Shown piece after piece: positions 45,754 to 55,224 of a DNA stretch of 64,000 nucleotides. The notes below the pieces were generated by a model. The model saw only the letters and a list, made by a program, of their open reading frames with translations. It was not told where the DNA came from and did not search any database. A program made the position numbers and the translations under genes. This stretch comes from Sulfuricurvum sp. (lineage in GTDB: Bacteria; Campylobacterota; Campylobacteria; Campylobacterales; Sulfurimonadaceae): NCBI GenBank assembly GCA_028718525.1, contig JAQULP010000003.1:62001-126000 (forward strand). Direction: 5' to 3'. The stretch's first letter is position 1; every line of letters starts with the position of its first letter.

Positions 45754-46743
45754 TTATTTTTTAAGCTCTTCGAGACGATTTTCGATATGTTCATTCACGC
45801 CGGTATTCACATAGCGAATGGCTTGAAAAATCGCATTCTTAATTGCTTTCGGATTACTTTTACCGTGACTGACGATAGCACACCCTTTAATCCCGATTAA
45901 AGGAGCCCCGCCGATTTCAGCATAATCGATCTCTTTTTTGAGGAGGTGGAATACTTTTCTCATTAACAGGGCACCGGTGATCGCTATGGGCGATTTACGA
46001 ATGTACTCTTTGATGAAATAACTGATCGTTGAAGCAACCCCTTCAGACGCTTTTAAAACAAGGTTACCGATAAAACCGTCGCAGACGATTACATCGCAAG
46101 TCGCATCAAAGATATTATTACCCTCAACATTTCCGATAAACCCATTTGTCCCTTTTAGCATCAAAAAGGTCTCTTTCGTAACATCGTTCCCTTTTGAGTC
46201 TTCTTCACCGTTTGCCAAGAGACCTACGCGAGGATGCTCGATTTTGAGCATATCTTTCGCATAATAGTATCCCATGATACCAAATTGGAATAGGTGTTCC
46301 GCCTTACAATCTACGTTAGCCCCTGCATCAAGGAGGATACTGCGTTGACTCGTTTTAGTCGGCATTAATGTAGCCAAAGCGGGACGGAGTACGTGTTTGA
46401 GACGGCCTAAACGCAAGGTTGCCAAACTCATAGTCGCACCGCTGTGCCCGGCACTGACAACACCGTCTGCATGTCCTTCGCGAACGAGCTCTATCGCTTT
46501 ATAGATAGAGCTCTCCTTTCGCTTGAGTGCATCGGTAGCGGCATCTCCCATATCGATGACATCATTTGCTTCGACAATTAAAATTTTATCTTTATAGCCC
46601 TTAGGTAATAAAGATAAAATCTCATCTTTTTTACCAACTAGAATTGGTTGAAAACTCTTTTCTTTGAGTGCTTCAAGTGTCCCTTTAACAATCGGTTCGG
46701 GACCGAAGTCCCCGCCCATTGCATCAATTGCAATTCTAATCAT
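45754..46743 (-). CDS. plsX: Phosphate acyltransferase
   Basis: Makes acyl-phosphate from acyl-ACP for phospholipid synthesis. 329 residues beginning [20 protein letters not shown], the PlsX signature. [11 protein letters not shown] near 97 and [14 protein letters not shown] near 178 are further family blocks. It starts 3 bp after the rpmF stop, so expression is tightly linked to the ribosomal protein gene. Confidence 0.96.
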   Translation of the reverse strand: MIRIAIDAMGGDFGPEPIVKGTLEALKEKSFQPILVGKKDEILSLLPKGYKDKILIVEANDVIDMGDAATDALKRKESSIYKAIELVREGHADGVVSAGHSGATMSLATLRLGRLKHVLRPALATLMPTKTSQRSILLDAGANVDCKAEHLFQFGIMGYYYAKDMLKIEHPRVGLLANGEEDSKGNDVTKETFLMLKGTNGFIGNVEGNNIFDATCDVIVCDGFIGNLVLKASEGVASTISYFIKEYIRKSPIAITGALLMRKVFHLLKKEIDYAEIGGAPLIGIKGCAIVSHGKSNPKAIKNAIFQAIRYVNTGVNEHIENRLEELKK

Positions 46744-46746
46744 CGA

Positions 46747-46896
46747 TTATTTGTACTCACCGGTTGTCGGGTTGACATAGTGAGACAATTTGTACGTGCC
46801 GTCTTTGTCTTTTACTGGACGAGCAAGAGAAATTTTATAGTGAGTTCTGCGTTTTGCAGCGCGAGAATGACTCACTCTTCTTTTAGGTACTGCCAT
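46747..46896 (-). CDS. rpmF: 50S ribosomal protein L32
   Basis: 49 residues, read directly from the minus strand: starts [20 protein letters not shown] and ends NPTTGEYK. It is the form without the four zinc-binding cysteines. Located between the DUF177 gene (25 bp upstream) and plsX (3 bp downstream), the widespread order for this gene. Confidence 0.95.
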   Translation of the reverse strand: MAVPKRRVSHSRAAKRRTHYKISLARPVKDKDGTYKLSHYVNPTTGEYK

Positions 46897-46921
46897 GTTT
46901 TATAGTCCTTTCTATTTGGTT

Positions 46922-47293
46922 TTAGAACTCTCGGTCTAACGAGGTTCCTTCGCAATTTTTGCAACAAAAATAGTCGCTTTTAATCAATTCGATTTCTGAT
47001 TTTAGAAGTTCTTCAAAATCAATGGTCGATTTATCTATTTCGACGACATCCAATTCATCATCGTTGCCTTCGAATATTCCATCACTAAGACAGAATACAA
47101 TCTCTTCATTTAAAGATCGTTCTACTTCCTCGGCACATAAATCACAAGGAATTGAAATGCTTCCTGTAATTGTACCGTTTAATTGGGCAAGATTGCTTTT
47201 TTTTAAGATGATATCGCCTGAAAAAAAAGCTTTGTCACTATTTGCCTCAAAATGAAGCGGTTGTGATCCCAATTTTTTGAATGCTATTTTCAT
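46922..47293 (-). CDS. YceD/DUF177 family protein
   Basis: 123 residues. The core SISIPCDLCAEEVERSLNEEIVF and the C-terminal FCCKNCEGTSLD carry two cysteine pairs that may bind zinc. DUF177 (YceD) genes nearly always precede rpmF, as here. The family is linked to 23S rRNA or ribosome assembly in plants and bacteria; the exact role is not settled. It starts 5 bp after the ndk stop. Confidence 0.88.
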   Translation of the reverse strand: MKIAFKKLGSQPLHFEANSDKAFFSGDIILKKSNLAQLNGTITGSISIPCDLCAEEVERSLNEEIVFCLSDGIFEGNDDELDVVEIDKSTIDFEELLKSEIELIKSDYFCCKNCEGTSLDREF

Positions 47294-47298
47294 AATGG

Positions 47299-47712
47299 TT
47301 ACGAAATTTCGCGTCCTGAGAAGAAAAACGCGATTTCGATAGCTGCGTTTTCAGCTGAATCACTTCCGTGAACGGCATTTGCATCGATGTTTTCAGCGAA
47401 ATCAGCACGGATAGTTCCCGGTGCCGCTTCTTTAGGGTTGGTAGCACCCATCAAATCACGGTTTTTAAGAATAGCGTTTTCACCTTCTAAAACGGTGATA
47501 ACAACCGGACCGCTTACCATAAAATCAACAAGGTCGTTGAAGAAAGGGCGAGCTGCGTGTACTGCGTAAAACGCTTCTGCGTCTTGACGTGAGAGTTGAA
47601 CTTTTTTCATAGCCGCGATTTTAAGGCCGTTACTTTCGAAACGATCCAAAATTTTACCGATGACACCTTTTGCTACGGCGTCAGGCTTGATGATTGACAA
47701 CGTTTGTTCCAT
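47299..47712 (-). CDS. ndk: Nucleoside diphosphate kinase
   Basis: Balances nucleoside triphosphates by phosphate exchange through a phospho-histidine. 137 residues from ATG at 47712, the family's usual start ([20 protein letters not shown]). The active-site His is in [16 protein letters not shown] near 115. An upstream in-frame start would add 17 unrelated residues. Heads the unit ndk-DUF177-rpmF-plsX-fabH. Confidence 0.96.
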   Translation of the reverse strand: MEQTLSIIKPDAVAKGVIGKILDRFESNGLKIAAMKKVQLSRQDAEAFYAVHAARPFFNDLVDFMVSGPVVITVLEGENAILKNRDLMGATNPKEAAPGTIRADFAENIDANAVHGSDSAENAAIEIAFFFSGREIS

Positions 47713-47828
47713 CAATGCTCCTGTTTTGTGTGTAAAAAATAGAACGGGATTATAGCCAAACAATAATTTAAGTAATATTAAGGATGAAAAAATAGAAGCT
47801 AAAAAGAAAATGTTTTTACTGAAGATGC

Positions 47829-47855
47829 CACCAAAGAGAGAGATACTCTTTGGTG
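47829..47855 (-). terminator. Hairpin after the ferredoxin gene
   Basis: Ten-bp perfect stem CACCAAAGAG / CTCTTTGGTG with a 7-nt loop, 13 bp after the ferredoxin stop. The U-rich stretch starts only about 12 nt later, so termination may be partial. Confidence 0.55.
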
Positions 47856-47867
47856 TTATAAATGAAA

Positions 47868-48152
47868 TTAGTTAACGACGTTTGCTTTTGATGAACGCAT
47901 TTCTGCAGTAACGTCTTCACGGTGAGCTGGGCTTGCCCCGATTTCATCCCATGTAATACAACCCTCAGTTGGACAAGCTGTAGCACACGCAGGCTCATCA
48001 TGATGACCTACACACTCAACACATTTATCAGCATATACGTAATAAATCTCTTCACCCGTTGGGTTATCGTCCTCGTCTACGATCGCTTCTACAGGACACT
48101 CGTCGATACAAGCGCCGCAGTTAATACAGGTATCATTAATGATTACTGCCAT
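47868..48152 (-). CDS. fdxA: 2[4Fe-4S] ferredoxin
   Basis: 94 residues. Low-potential electron carrier, probably for pyruvate/2-oxoglutarate:ferredoxin oxidoreductases of the reverse TCA cycle. The first cluster motif is [12 protein letters not shown] (9-20). The second has [18 protein letters not shown], with an insertion between the second and third cysteines, the Alvin/FdxA-like type common in Campylobacterota. A C-terminal tail of about 25 residues follows. Monocistronic with a terminator downstream. Confidence 0.9.
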   Translation of the reverse strand: MAVIINDTCINCGACIDECPVEAIVDEDDNPTGEEIYYVYADKCVECVGHHDEPACATACPTEGCITWDEIGASPAHREDVTAEMRSSKANVVN

Positions 48153-48205
48153 AGGGTTCTCCTTGGTTGATAAATATGAGGTAACTATAACAGAAGAATT
48201 TTAAA

Positions 48206-48226
48206 CCCACCTAAAAAATAGGCGGG
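48206..48226 (-). terminator. Terminator of metK
   Basis: On the minus strand CCCGCCT pairs with AGGTGGG (one G-U) around a 7-nt loop, followed by TTTAAAATTCTTC. It lies 41 bp after the metK stop. Confidence 0.55.
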
Positions 48227-48266
48227 GATTATCGAGATTATTTAATGAGTGTTACGTATGAGAGTT

Positions 48267-49424
48267 TTAGAGGCCTAAATAGTTTCGGATCGCTTCGACT
48301 TTATCGGTTTTTTCCCATGTGAATTCAGGGAGTTCGCGACCGAAATGGCCGTATGCCGCCGTTTTTCGATAGATTGGACGTAATAAATCAAGCGATTCAA
48401 TAATTCCTTTTGGTGTCAGGTTGAACAGCTCTTTGACACACGCTTCGAGTTTTTCTTCAGGAACAACGGCTGTCCCATGGGAATTGACCATGATTGAAAT
48501 AGGCTTGACGACACCGATGGCGTACGAGACTTGAATGGTTGCTCTCTCGCATGCGCCGGAAGCTACAAGATTTTTAGCAACATAGCGTGCCGCATAGGCA
48601 GCTGAACGGTCAACTTTGGTCGGATCTTTTCCGCTGAATGCCCCACCGCCGTGCGGACATGCCCCGCCGTAGGTATCGACGATGATCTTGCGACCTGTCA
48701 AACCGGCATCCCCTTGCGGACCGCCGATGACAAATTTACCGGTCGGATTGATGTGGTAGACGATATTCGGACTGATCAGTTCAGCCGGGATGACATATTT
48801 AATAACTTCATTGATGACATCCGCATGAAGTTTTTCCTGTGAAATCTCAGGGGCATGCTGGGTTGAAACTACGACGGTTTCTACAGATACCGGTTTCTCA
48901 TCGACGTAACGGATACTGACTTGTGTTTTTCCGTCCGGGCGCAAATAGGGGATGATCCCCTCTTTGCGTACTTGTGCCAAACGTTCAGCCAGGCGGTGGG
49001 AAAGATAAATAGGAAGAGGCATTAGGACATCGGTTTCTTTACATGCATAACCGAACATTAACCCCTGATCGCCGGCACCGATTTCACCGTGTTCTTGGTC
49101 AACACCCTGGTTGATATCGGGAGACTGCTCACCGATCCCGTTGAGTACGGCACACGAACGGTAGTCAAATCCGTACGTAGCATCCGTATATCCGATTTCA
49201 CGTACAACTTGCCGTGCAATCTCTTGCATCGGAGCATACGCTGTTGTTTTTAATTCGCCGGCGATAACACAAAAACCGTTCGAAACAAGTGTTTCACAGG
49301 CTACGCGTGCTTTCGGATCATGCTCGATAATATAGTCCAGAATTGCATCGCTGATCTGATCGGCCATTTTATCGGGATGCCCTTCGGTGACCGATTCAGA
49401 GGTGAAAATATATTCTTTAGGCAT
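48267..49424 (-). CDS. metK: S-adenosylmethionine synthetase
   Basis: Makes S-adenosylmethionine from methionine and ATP. 385 residues. Signatures: [20 protein letters not shown] near 8, [12 protein letters not shown] near 117 and [19 protein letters not shown] near 260 (P-loop-like GGGAFSGKD). No SAM riboswitch is recognisable in the 142 bp upstream. Its own terminator follows. Confidence 0.97.
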   Translation of the reverse strand: MPKEYIFTSESVTEGHPDKMADQISDAILDYIIEHDPKARVACETLVSNGFCVIAGELKTTAYAPMQEIARQVVREIGYTDATYGFDYRSCAVLNGIGEQSPDINQGVDQEHGEIGAGDQGLMFGYACKETDVLMPLPIYLSHRLAERLAQVRKEGIIPYLRPDGKTQVSIRYVDEKPVSVETVVVSTQHAPEISQEKLHADVINEVIKYVIPAELISPNIVYHINPTGKFVIGGPQGDAGLTGRKIIVDTYGGACPHGGGAFSGKDPTKVDRSAAYAARYVAKNLVASGACERATIQVSYAIGVVKPISIMVNSHGTAVVPEEKLEACVKELFNLTPKGIIESLDLLRPIYRKTAAYGHFGRELPEFTWEKTDKVEAIRNYLGL

Positions 49425-49566
49425 ACATATCCTTGAGTGAAATTTTTAAAAATTTTGTGGTTATGCGGATTATATCGAATTGTATTTTAAGTTTTTTAAT
49501 CTCTTCCGTTTAGGAGGGGCGCTTTAGGGGAGAACAAAGATTCATATCGTAAAAAACGGCGGCTTA

Positions 49567-50013
49567 TTACTCGATCCGATAATCTTTTTCCCAAAAAAAG
49601 TCGATCCAGTCCCGAGCTTCGTGGACGAAAAAATCGGGTTGTACAAGAGCGGTTGTTTTGGTAAAAAGGGTTGCAACCTTAAAGGTGCAATGGGGAAACC
49701 GAGCTCGTAAATAGGGAATCAGTACCGATAAAGTCCGCCCGCTGTCGACAATATCATCAACGATAAGAACGTTATGCGAACGGTTCAAATCACACTCTCC
49801 CGAAACACTCAAGGTATCGCGCGGTACATCCCCGTCATAGCTTTCGGCGCGGATGCTTTGCAAATTACGTATATCCAGTGCCATCGATAGGGCATGGGCA
49901 AGTGTCATCCCCCCCCGTGCAACGGCTAAAACGGTGTCTGCCTCAAAAGGTGCACACTGTTTTTGCAAAGCTTGAAGGTCGTTTTTAAAATGTTCATATT
50001 CATAAGCTATCAT
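49567..50013 (-). CDS. Purine-type phosphoribosyltransferase
   Basis: 148 residues. The PRPP-binding motif is NVLIVDDIVDSGRTLSVLIP near 84. ARGGMTLAHALS near 38 is the PPi loop region. Similar in size to xanthine-guanine or hypoxanthine phosphoribosyltransferases, which salvage purine bases; the base specificity is not clear. ATG at 50013 is chosen over an upstream in-frame ATG at 50037 because MIAYEYEHF fits family starts, but no good ribosome site supports either. A G8 tract (complement of 49909-49916) codes the Arg-Gly-Gly. Confidence 0.82.
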   Translation of the reverse strand: MIAYEYEHFKNDLQALQKQCAPFEADTVLAVARGGMTLAHALSMALDIRNLQSIRAESYDGDVPRDTLSVSGECDLNRSHNVLIVDDIVDSGRTLSVLIPYLRARFPHCTFKVATLFTKTTALVQPDFFVHEARDWIDFFWEKDYRIE

Positions 50014-50078
50014 TTTGAAATCATAGCATAAGGGCATCTACGCTATAATAAAAAACTTTATTATTTGAAAAGGCTACT

Positions 50079-51611
50079 ATGAAAAAGTTAGCTATTATCG
50101 GTCGTCCAAATGTCGGCAAAAGTTCCCTGTTTAACCGTTTGCTTAAACAGCGTGATGCGATTACCTCCGAACAAGCCGGTACGACGCGAGATGTGAAAAA
50201 ACGGGTTGCCGTGGTGGTAGATAAAGAGGTTGAAATCCTTGATACCGGAGGACTGGACGAGGGGTGCGAACTCTTTGACCGGATTAAAGAAAAGTCGCTT
50301 AAAGCGGCACATGAAGCCGATATTATCCTTTTCATGGTTGACGGAAAGAGTCTTCCTGAAGAGGAAGACAAAAAACTTTTTTACGAACTCGAGGCAATGG
50401 GAAAAGCAATTGCATTAGTGGTGAATAAAATCGACAATGACAAGATGCAAGAGAAGCTGTGGGAATATTATGAATTCGGAACCGATCGCATTTTCGGAAT
50501 TTCCGTAGCCCACAACCGTTCGCTTTTGTCGTTGCTGAACTGGATCGCCTCTGAGCTTCCCGAATCGTCTATCGTCAAAACGGAAAGCGATATTGTCGAA
50601 GCGGAAGATGAATTGGACGGTTTTGATGCGGCAATGAGAGCTTCTACTGAGGATGAGGAGTTTGAAGAGGACGATGACTCAGGATATTTTATCCCCGAAG
50701 ATGAGGATGAAGAAGAGGAAACGTCGATCGAAGCGCTCGAAGAGGCGTATCGCGGAATTGTCAAAGAGTACGAAGCGGGTGACGTCAATCAGATGAAAGT
50801 GGCGATTATCGGCCGTGTCAACGTCGGAAAAAGTTCTCTCTTAAACGCACTTCTGGGGGAAGAGCGCTCGGTGGTCAGCTCGGTTGCGGGGACGACGATC
50901 GATCCGATCGATGAAACGGTTGAATACAACGATAAAAAGATCACCTTTATCGATACGGCGGGGATTCGCAAACGGGGTAAAATCCTCGGAATCGAGAAAT
51001 ATGCCCTGATGCGTACCGAAGAGATGCTGGAGACGGCGGATATCGCACTTCTCGTCCTCGATGCGTCACAGCCGTTTATGGATTTGGATGAGAAGATCGC
51101 GGGGTTTGTCGATAAGAACCGTCTGGCGTGTCTGATCGTGTTGAACAAATGGGACCTGGCACCGAAAGAGGATTACGACAAAATCATTGCCGAAGTGCGG
51201 GACCGGTTCAAGTTCCTGAGCTACGCTCCGATCATCACCATCTCGGCGCAAAGCCATCAGCGGGTACACAAGATTTTCGATATGTTGCTCAAAATCAATG
51301 AAAACTATTCACAGCGTATTTCGACCGGCAGACTGAATGAAGTGATTCAAACGGCAATGCGCAAGCATATTCTTCCGAGTATCAACGGAATGAATATCCG
51401 TTTGTATTTTGCAACCCAGTACGATATCCGTCCGCCACGCATTGCCTTGATTATGAATCGGCCGCAAGGGCTCCATTTCAGCTATCGCCGTTATTTGACG
51501 AATCAGTTGCGGGAACAGTTTGATTTTGAGGGGACTCCGGTACTTTTCAAAGCGAAAGCAAAAAGTCAGAAGAAGAAACCGCAGCCGCATAAAAAGCGGT
51601 CGATGTGGTAA
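50079..51611 (+). CDS. der: Ribosome assembly GTPase Der (EngA)
   Basis: 510 residues, long for the family (Helicobacter about 460). Acts in 50S subunit assembly. Two GTPase domains: G1 motifs GRPNVGKSSLFN near 8 and GRVNVGKSSLLN near 242; DTGGL and DTAGI as G3; NKID and NKWD as G4. A KH-like domain closes the protein (about 420-500), with a basic tail. The linker between the GTPase domains (about 165-230) is unusually long and acidic (EDEEFEEDDDSG and EDEDEEEE runs). Confidence 0.95.
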   Translation: MKKLAIIGRPNVGKSSLFNRLLKQRDAITSEQAGTTRDVKKRVAVVVDKEVEILDTGGLDEGCELFDRIKEKSLKAAHEADIILFMVDGKSLPEEEDKKLFYELEAMGKAIALVVNKIDNDKMQEKLWEYYEFGTDRIFGISVAHNRSLLSLLNWIASELPESSIVKTESDIVEAEDELDGFDAAMRASTEDEEFEEDDDSGYFIPEDEDEEEETSIEALEEAYRGIVKEYEAGDVNQMKVAIIGRVNVGKSSLLNALLGEERSVVSSVAGTTIDPIDETVEYNDKKITFIDTAGIRKRGKILGIEKYALMRTEEMLETADIALLVLDASQPFMDLDEKIAGFVDKNRLACLIVLNKWDLAPKEDYDKIIAEVRDRFKFLSYAPIITISAQSHQRVHKIFDMLLKINENYSQRISTGRLNEVIQTAMRKHILPSINGMNIRLYFATQYDIRPPRIALIMNRPQGLHFSYRRYLTNQLREQFDFEGTPVLFKAKAKSQKKKPQPHKKRSMW

Positions 51612-51625
51612 TACAGTAAAACCTC

Positions 51626-52072
51626 TTAAAAAGGTTTTACGATGACGAGAGCGACAATTCCCATTAATAAGAGAGTAGGGATTTCGTTGTAGATACGGAA
51701 AAACTTCCCGCTTTTACACGCCGTATTCTCTTTGAGTTTCAAACGGTATCTTCCCAAAGAAAAGAAATAGAGTGCCAAAAATGCGACGAGCGTCAGCTTC
51801 GCGTGCATCCACCCTCCCATAGCAAATACATTGACCCCGTTATAGTGCTCTGTTGAGAGGACAATCAATGCGATCCCGGAGAGCAGTGTCGCCCAGAAGG
51901 CAGGAACCCCGATGTATTTGTAAATTTTCATCTCCATGACTTCCACTACGTTTACAAACCCCTGATTAGTGCCGTTTTCAACATGATAAACAAAAAGACG
52001 GGGAAGATAAAAAAGTACCGCAAACCACGACACCATTGAGATGATATGAAACCAAAGGATCCAATTGTACAT
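51626..52072 (-). CDS. hemJ: Protoporphyrinogen IX oxidase HemJ
   Basis: 148 residues with four predicted membrane helices. Oxidises protoporphyrinogen to protoporphyrin in haem synthesis. The start MYNWILWFHIISMVSWFAVL contains the conserved His near 9, and GGWMHAKLTLVAFL near 86 contains the conserved His and Lys needed for activity in this family. It converges with der (14 bp gap). Complements hemB in this window. Confidence 0.9.
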   Translation of the reverse strand: MYNWILWFHIISMVSWFAVLFYLPRLFVYHVENGTNQGFVNVVEVMEMKIYKYIGVPAFWATLLSGIALIVLSTEHYNGVNVFAMGGWMHAKLTLVAFLALYFFSLGRYRLKLKENTACKSGKFFRIYNEIPTLLLMGIVALVIVKPF

Positions 52073-52209
52073 GTTATATCCTCACTACATTAAAATACGT
52101 GGAAGAAGGGTATCAAAAAAAGAATTAGCCGACGGTAAAGAAAAAAAGGTCGCTTTTTAGGAGAGGAAGAACTTGATAGTGTACAAAGATGCTGAAATGG
52201 GGGAGAGTC

Positions 52210-52641
52210 TTAAAGACGCCCTTTTACCCATCCAATAATCTGGGAAGCCGGTAATGCACCGCTGAATTGATCGATAATCCGATTGTTTCTGAACGCGATG
52301 ACGGTCGGAATAGAACGGATACCGAAGCGGGCTCCAAGAGCTTGCTGCTCTTCGGTGTTGATTTTGATAAATTGTGCTTTGAGCGGAAAATTCCGTGCCG
52401 CTTCTTCGAAAGAGGGTGCCATACTGCGGCACGGACCGCACCACGGTGCCCAAAAATCGGCAATGATCAAGCGTTCGTCATTCAGCATAAGTCGATCAAA
52501 ACTCTCTACGTTTACCGAGAGGGGTTTTGTTTCCAGCAGAGAGCCTTTACAATGGCCGCAAGCGGCTTTGGAATACGAATCTTTAACCGGAATAGCATTG
52601 ACACCCCCGCAATGGGGGCAGACAACGTTGATTTTATCCAT
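52210..52641 (-). CDS. trxC: Thioredoxin 2 (zinc-containing)
   Basis: 143 residues. Cytoplasmic disulfide reductase. An N-terminal zinc ribbon (CPHCGG near 8 and CGHCKG near 28) precedes a thioredoxin domain with the active site FWAPWCGPCRSMAP near 68. The zinc ribbon marks TrxC rather than TrxA. It follows hpf by 14 bp with its own GAGGT ribosome site, suggesting joint stress expression. Confidence 0.93.
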   Translation of the reverse strand: MDKINVVCPHCGGVNAIPVKDSYSKAACGHCKGSLLETKPLSVNVESFDRLMLNDERLIIADFWAPWCGPCRSMAPSFEEAARNFPLKAQFIKINTEEQQALGARFGIRSIPTVIAFRNNRIIDQFSGALPASQIIGWVKGRL

Positions 52642-52655
52642 TGCAGACCTCTTTA

Positions 52656-52988
52656 TTATTCTACTTCGGCGACTTCAATCTCACGCAAAGATGTGGCATG
52701 ATGGTCTTTGACTTTGTCATGTAAACGGCGCAGGGCTTTATTGGCACGTTCAATAGCCATATCAATAGCGGTATCCAAATCTTTGTCTGAATCGGAAATA
52801 ACAACCGGTTGCGCATGGGCGACATGAATGTCAAATTCGACACCGACATCTTGTTTTTCTTTACTGATGATAACGTTTACGGAAGTAATATCAAGATGAT
52901 AGCGTTTGAAGTTTTCGATAGCTGTGGCAATATGGTCATTTAGGTGTTGGGTGAGTTTGATGTCTTTGGAACGAATTTGAACATTCAT
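52656..52988 (-). CDS. hpf: Ribosome hibernation-promoting factor, short form
   Basis: 110 residues, start MNVQIRSKDIKLTQHLNDHI with AAAGGA upstream. Binds the ribosome A/P-site region in stationary phase to silence translation. It has the S30AE fold only and lacks the C-terminal dimerisation domain of long HPF, so it may act like E. coli HPF/YfiA. An upstream in-frame start would add nine unrelated residues. Confidence 0.9.
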   Translation of the reverse strand: MNVQIRSKDIKLTQHLNDHIATAIENFKRYHLDITSVNVIISKEKQDVGVEFDIHVAHAQPVVISDSDKDLDTAIDMAIERANKALRRLHDKVKDHHATSLREIEVAEVE

Positions 52989-53164
52989 AATAAATCCTTT
53001 AATTTTGATGAACATTTAGGGTAAAGGCTAAATGCTACGCCCCGCATGGGCTTCTTCTTGCGGGAAGTATACGGTGCGATTTCAGAAAAAATATAACATA
53101 TCTTTTCTTAATACGAAGCTTAAGAGACTCTGCGGTAAAATTATTGCTATTCAAGGAGATGATT

Positions 53165-54130
53165 TTGAGAGTATTAACGGGTATCCAGACATCTGGTGAT
53201 TTGCATATTGGAAATTATTTCGGTTCGATCAAACCGATGATAGAATCGCAAAAAGAGGATGAAGTATTTGCGTTTTTGGCAAATTATCATGCGATGACAA
53301 CGATCGGTGAGGGTGAACGGCTGTCGAAATTGACAATGCAGGCGGCAACCGATTTTTTAGCGTTGGGGATGGACCCTCAAAAAAGTACCTTTTGGGTTCA
53401 GTCGGATGTTAAAGAGGTATTGGAGCTGTATTGGGTTCTCTCCTCTTTCACTCCGATGGGGCTTTTGGAACGGGCACACAGCTATAAAGACAAGGTAGCC
53501 AAAGGGATTGCGAGCAATCACAGCCTTTTCTCCTATCCTGTACTGATGGCAGCCGATATCTTGCTCTTTGGATCACAAGTGGTCCCGGTGGGGAAAGATC
53601 AAATTCAGCATGTTGAGATTGCACGCGATATCGCCATCAAATTCAATAACCAATACGGCGATATCTTTACGATTCCTGAATTTCGCGTCGATGAGAATGT
53701 CGCCACCGTCCCGGGGATCGACGGACAGAAAATGTCAAAGAGTTACGGCAATACGATCCCGATTTTCAGCGAAGAGAAGATTCAGTCCAAAATCATTAAA
53801 AAAATCGTGACGGAAGCGGTTCCGATGGAAGATCCTAAAGAGTATGAAGGGTGTAATGTTTACAACATCGCCAAACTCTTTTTGGATTATGAGGAGCGTA
53901 CCGCATTGCAAGAGCGTTATAAACGGGGCGGTGAAGGGCATGGACATTTCAAACTCTATACGCATGATGTCATTTGGGAATACTTTCGTCCGTTCCGCGA
54001 ACGCAGAGCCTATTTTGAAGCCCATCAGGATGAGGTACGTGAAATGTTGCAACTGGGTGCGGCTAAAGCAAGTGCGGTAGCGCAGCCGATTATCGAAAAA
54101 GTTCGATCCGTGACGGGAATCAAGTATTGA
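53165..54130 (+). CDS. trpS: Tryptophan--tRNA ligase
   Basis: 321 residues from a TTG at 53165. AAGGAG at 53153-53158 touches the ATG at 53159 with no spacer but gives an ideal 6-nt gap to this TTG. The resulting N-terminus MRVLTGIQTSGDLHIGNYFG fits the family. Class I motifs: DLHIGNYFG (HIGH) near 12 and GQKMSKSYGN (KMSKS) near 192. It precedes gmhA by 10 bp, so gmhA may share its promoter. Confidence 0.95.
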   Translation: MRVLTGIQTSGDLHIGNYFGSIKPMIESQKEDEVFAFLANYHAMTTIGEGERLSKLTMQAATDFLALGMDPQKSTFWVQSDVKEVLELYWVLSSFTPMGLLERAHSYKDKVAKGIASNHSLFSYPVLMAADILLFGSQVVPVGKDQIQHVEIARDIAIKFNNQYGDIFTIPEFRVDENVATVPGIDGQKMSKSYGNTIPIFSEEKIQSKIIKKIVTEAVPMEDPKEYEGCNVYNIAKLFLDYEERTALQERYKRGGEGHGHFKLYTHDVIWEYFRPFRERRAYFEAHQDEVREMLQLGAAKASAVAQPIIEKVRSVTGIKY

Positions 54131-54140
54131 AGGATAGGTT

Positions 54141-54728
54141 ATGAAAAATTATATTATTAGACAAATTGCGGATTCGGCTGCGACCAAACAAGCTATTTTG
54201 GACAATGATGCATTGCTGGAGACGATTGTAACGGTGGCCAAAGCGTGTGTCGACGTTTACCGCCAAGGGAAAAAAACGATCCTTGCCGGTAATGGAGGAT
54301 CCGCTGCCGATGCCCAGCATATCGCGGCAGAATTGGTAGGGCGATACGGTTTCGACCGCCCTTCGATCCCCTCTTTGGCGTTGACGACGGATACTTCCAA
54401 TCTAACCGCTATCGGGAACGATTACGGGTATGACAAAGTATTTTCCCGTCAATTGGAGGGGATGGCACAAGAGGGTGATATGTTTATCGGGATTTCTACC
54501 TCGGGAAATTCACAAAACATCATTAACGCTTTTGAATCGGCTAAAGACAGAGATGTCACGACGGTCGCCCTTGTAGGACGTGACGGCGGTAAGATGGCGG
54601 CGATGGCCGATTATGCAATCATTATCCCTTCACAGGCAACTCCTCGTATTCAAGAATCCCATATTCTCATAGGGCATATCCTTTGTGACATTATTGAAAA
54701 AGAGCTGTTCGGAGGCGGAGTTGCGTAA
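54141..54728 (+). CDS. gmhA: Sedoheptulose-7-phosphate isomerase
   Basis: First step of ADP-heptose synthesis: sedoheptulose 7-phosphate to D-glycero-D-manno-heptose 7-phosphate. 195 residues, SIS fold. GNGGSAADAQHIAAELVGR near 53 and GISTSGNSQNIINA near 117 bind the phosphate; GHILCDIIEKELF at the end carries the zinc-site His. Overlaps gmhB by 8 bp. Confidence 0.95.
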   Translation: MKNYIIRQIADSAATKQAILDNDALLETIVTVAKACVDVYRQGKKTILAGNGGSAADAQHIAAELVGRYGFDRPSIPSLALTTDTSNLTAIGNDYGYDKVFSRQLEGMAQEGDMFIGISTSGNSQNIINAFESAKDRDVTTVALVGRDGGKMAAMADYAIIIPSQATPRIQESHILIGHILCDIIEKELFGGGVA

Positions 54729-55224
54729 AGCCCTTTTTCTTGACCGCGACGGTGTTGTTAACGTCGAGAAAAATTACCTTCACAAAATTGAGGATTTTGA
54801 ACTGGTGGACGGTATTGTAGAGGTATGCCGGCGCTATCAAGATCAAGGGTATCTGATCATCATTGTGACGAATCAATCGGGAATCTCCCGAGGCTATTAT
54901 AGTGAGGAAGATTTTGCCCTGTTAAGTCAATGGATGGTGGAACATTTTAAAGACTTCGGTATCACCATCACCCATATTTACCATTGTCCCCATCATGAGA
55001 GTATTGACGGTGCCTGCGAGTGCCGTAAGCCTGAGCCGGGGATGTTCCTGAACGCACATAAAGAGTATGGCCTCTCCATGGCCTCTTCGGTCATGATCGG
55101 GGATAATGAACGGGATATTGAAGCCGCTTTGAAAGCGGGAGTGGGGATGAATATCCTCCTTTCCCCGAATGCCCCCTCATCACAAGCAGATAAAATTATC
55201 CATTCGCTGCGGGAGCTTCTTTGA
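54721..55224 (+). CDS. gmhB: D-glycero-beta-D-manno-heptose-1,7-bisphosphate 7-phosphatase
   Basis: 167 residues from TTG at 54721, preceded by GGAGG and overlapping gmhA by 8 bp. HAD-superfamily phosphatase: nucleophile region RKALFLDRDGVVNVEKNYLH, VTNQSGISRGYY near 50 and MIGDNERDIEAALKAG near 125. The zinc-binding loop CPHHESIDGACECRKPEPGMF near 90 identifies GmhB. Third step of ADP-heptose synthesis. Its TGA overlaps the ATG of the following asparaginase-like gene. Confidence 0.94.
   Translation: MRKALFLDRDGVVNVEKNYLHKIEDFELVDGIVEVCRRYQDQGYLIIIVTNQSGISRGYYSEEDFALLSQWMVEHFKDFGITITHIYHCPHHESIDGACECRKPEPGMFLNAHKEYGLSMASSVMIGDNERDIEAALKAGVGMNILLSPNAPSSQADKIIHSLRELL

Noticed and set aside
49425-49566. 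SAM riboswitch upstream of metK
   Set aside because: No conserved SAM-I, SAM-II or SAM-III core is recognisable in this AT-rich gap.
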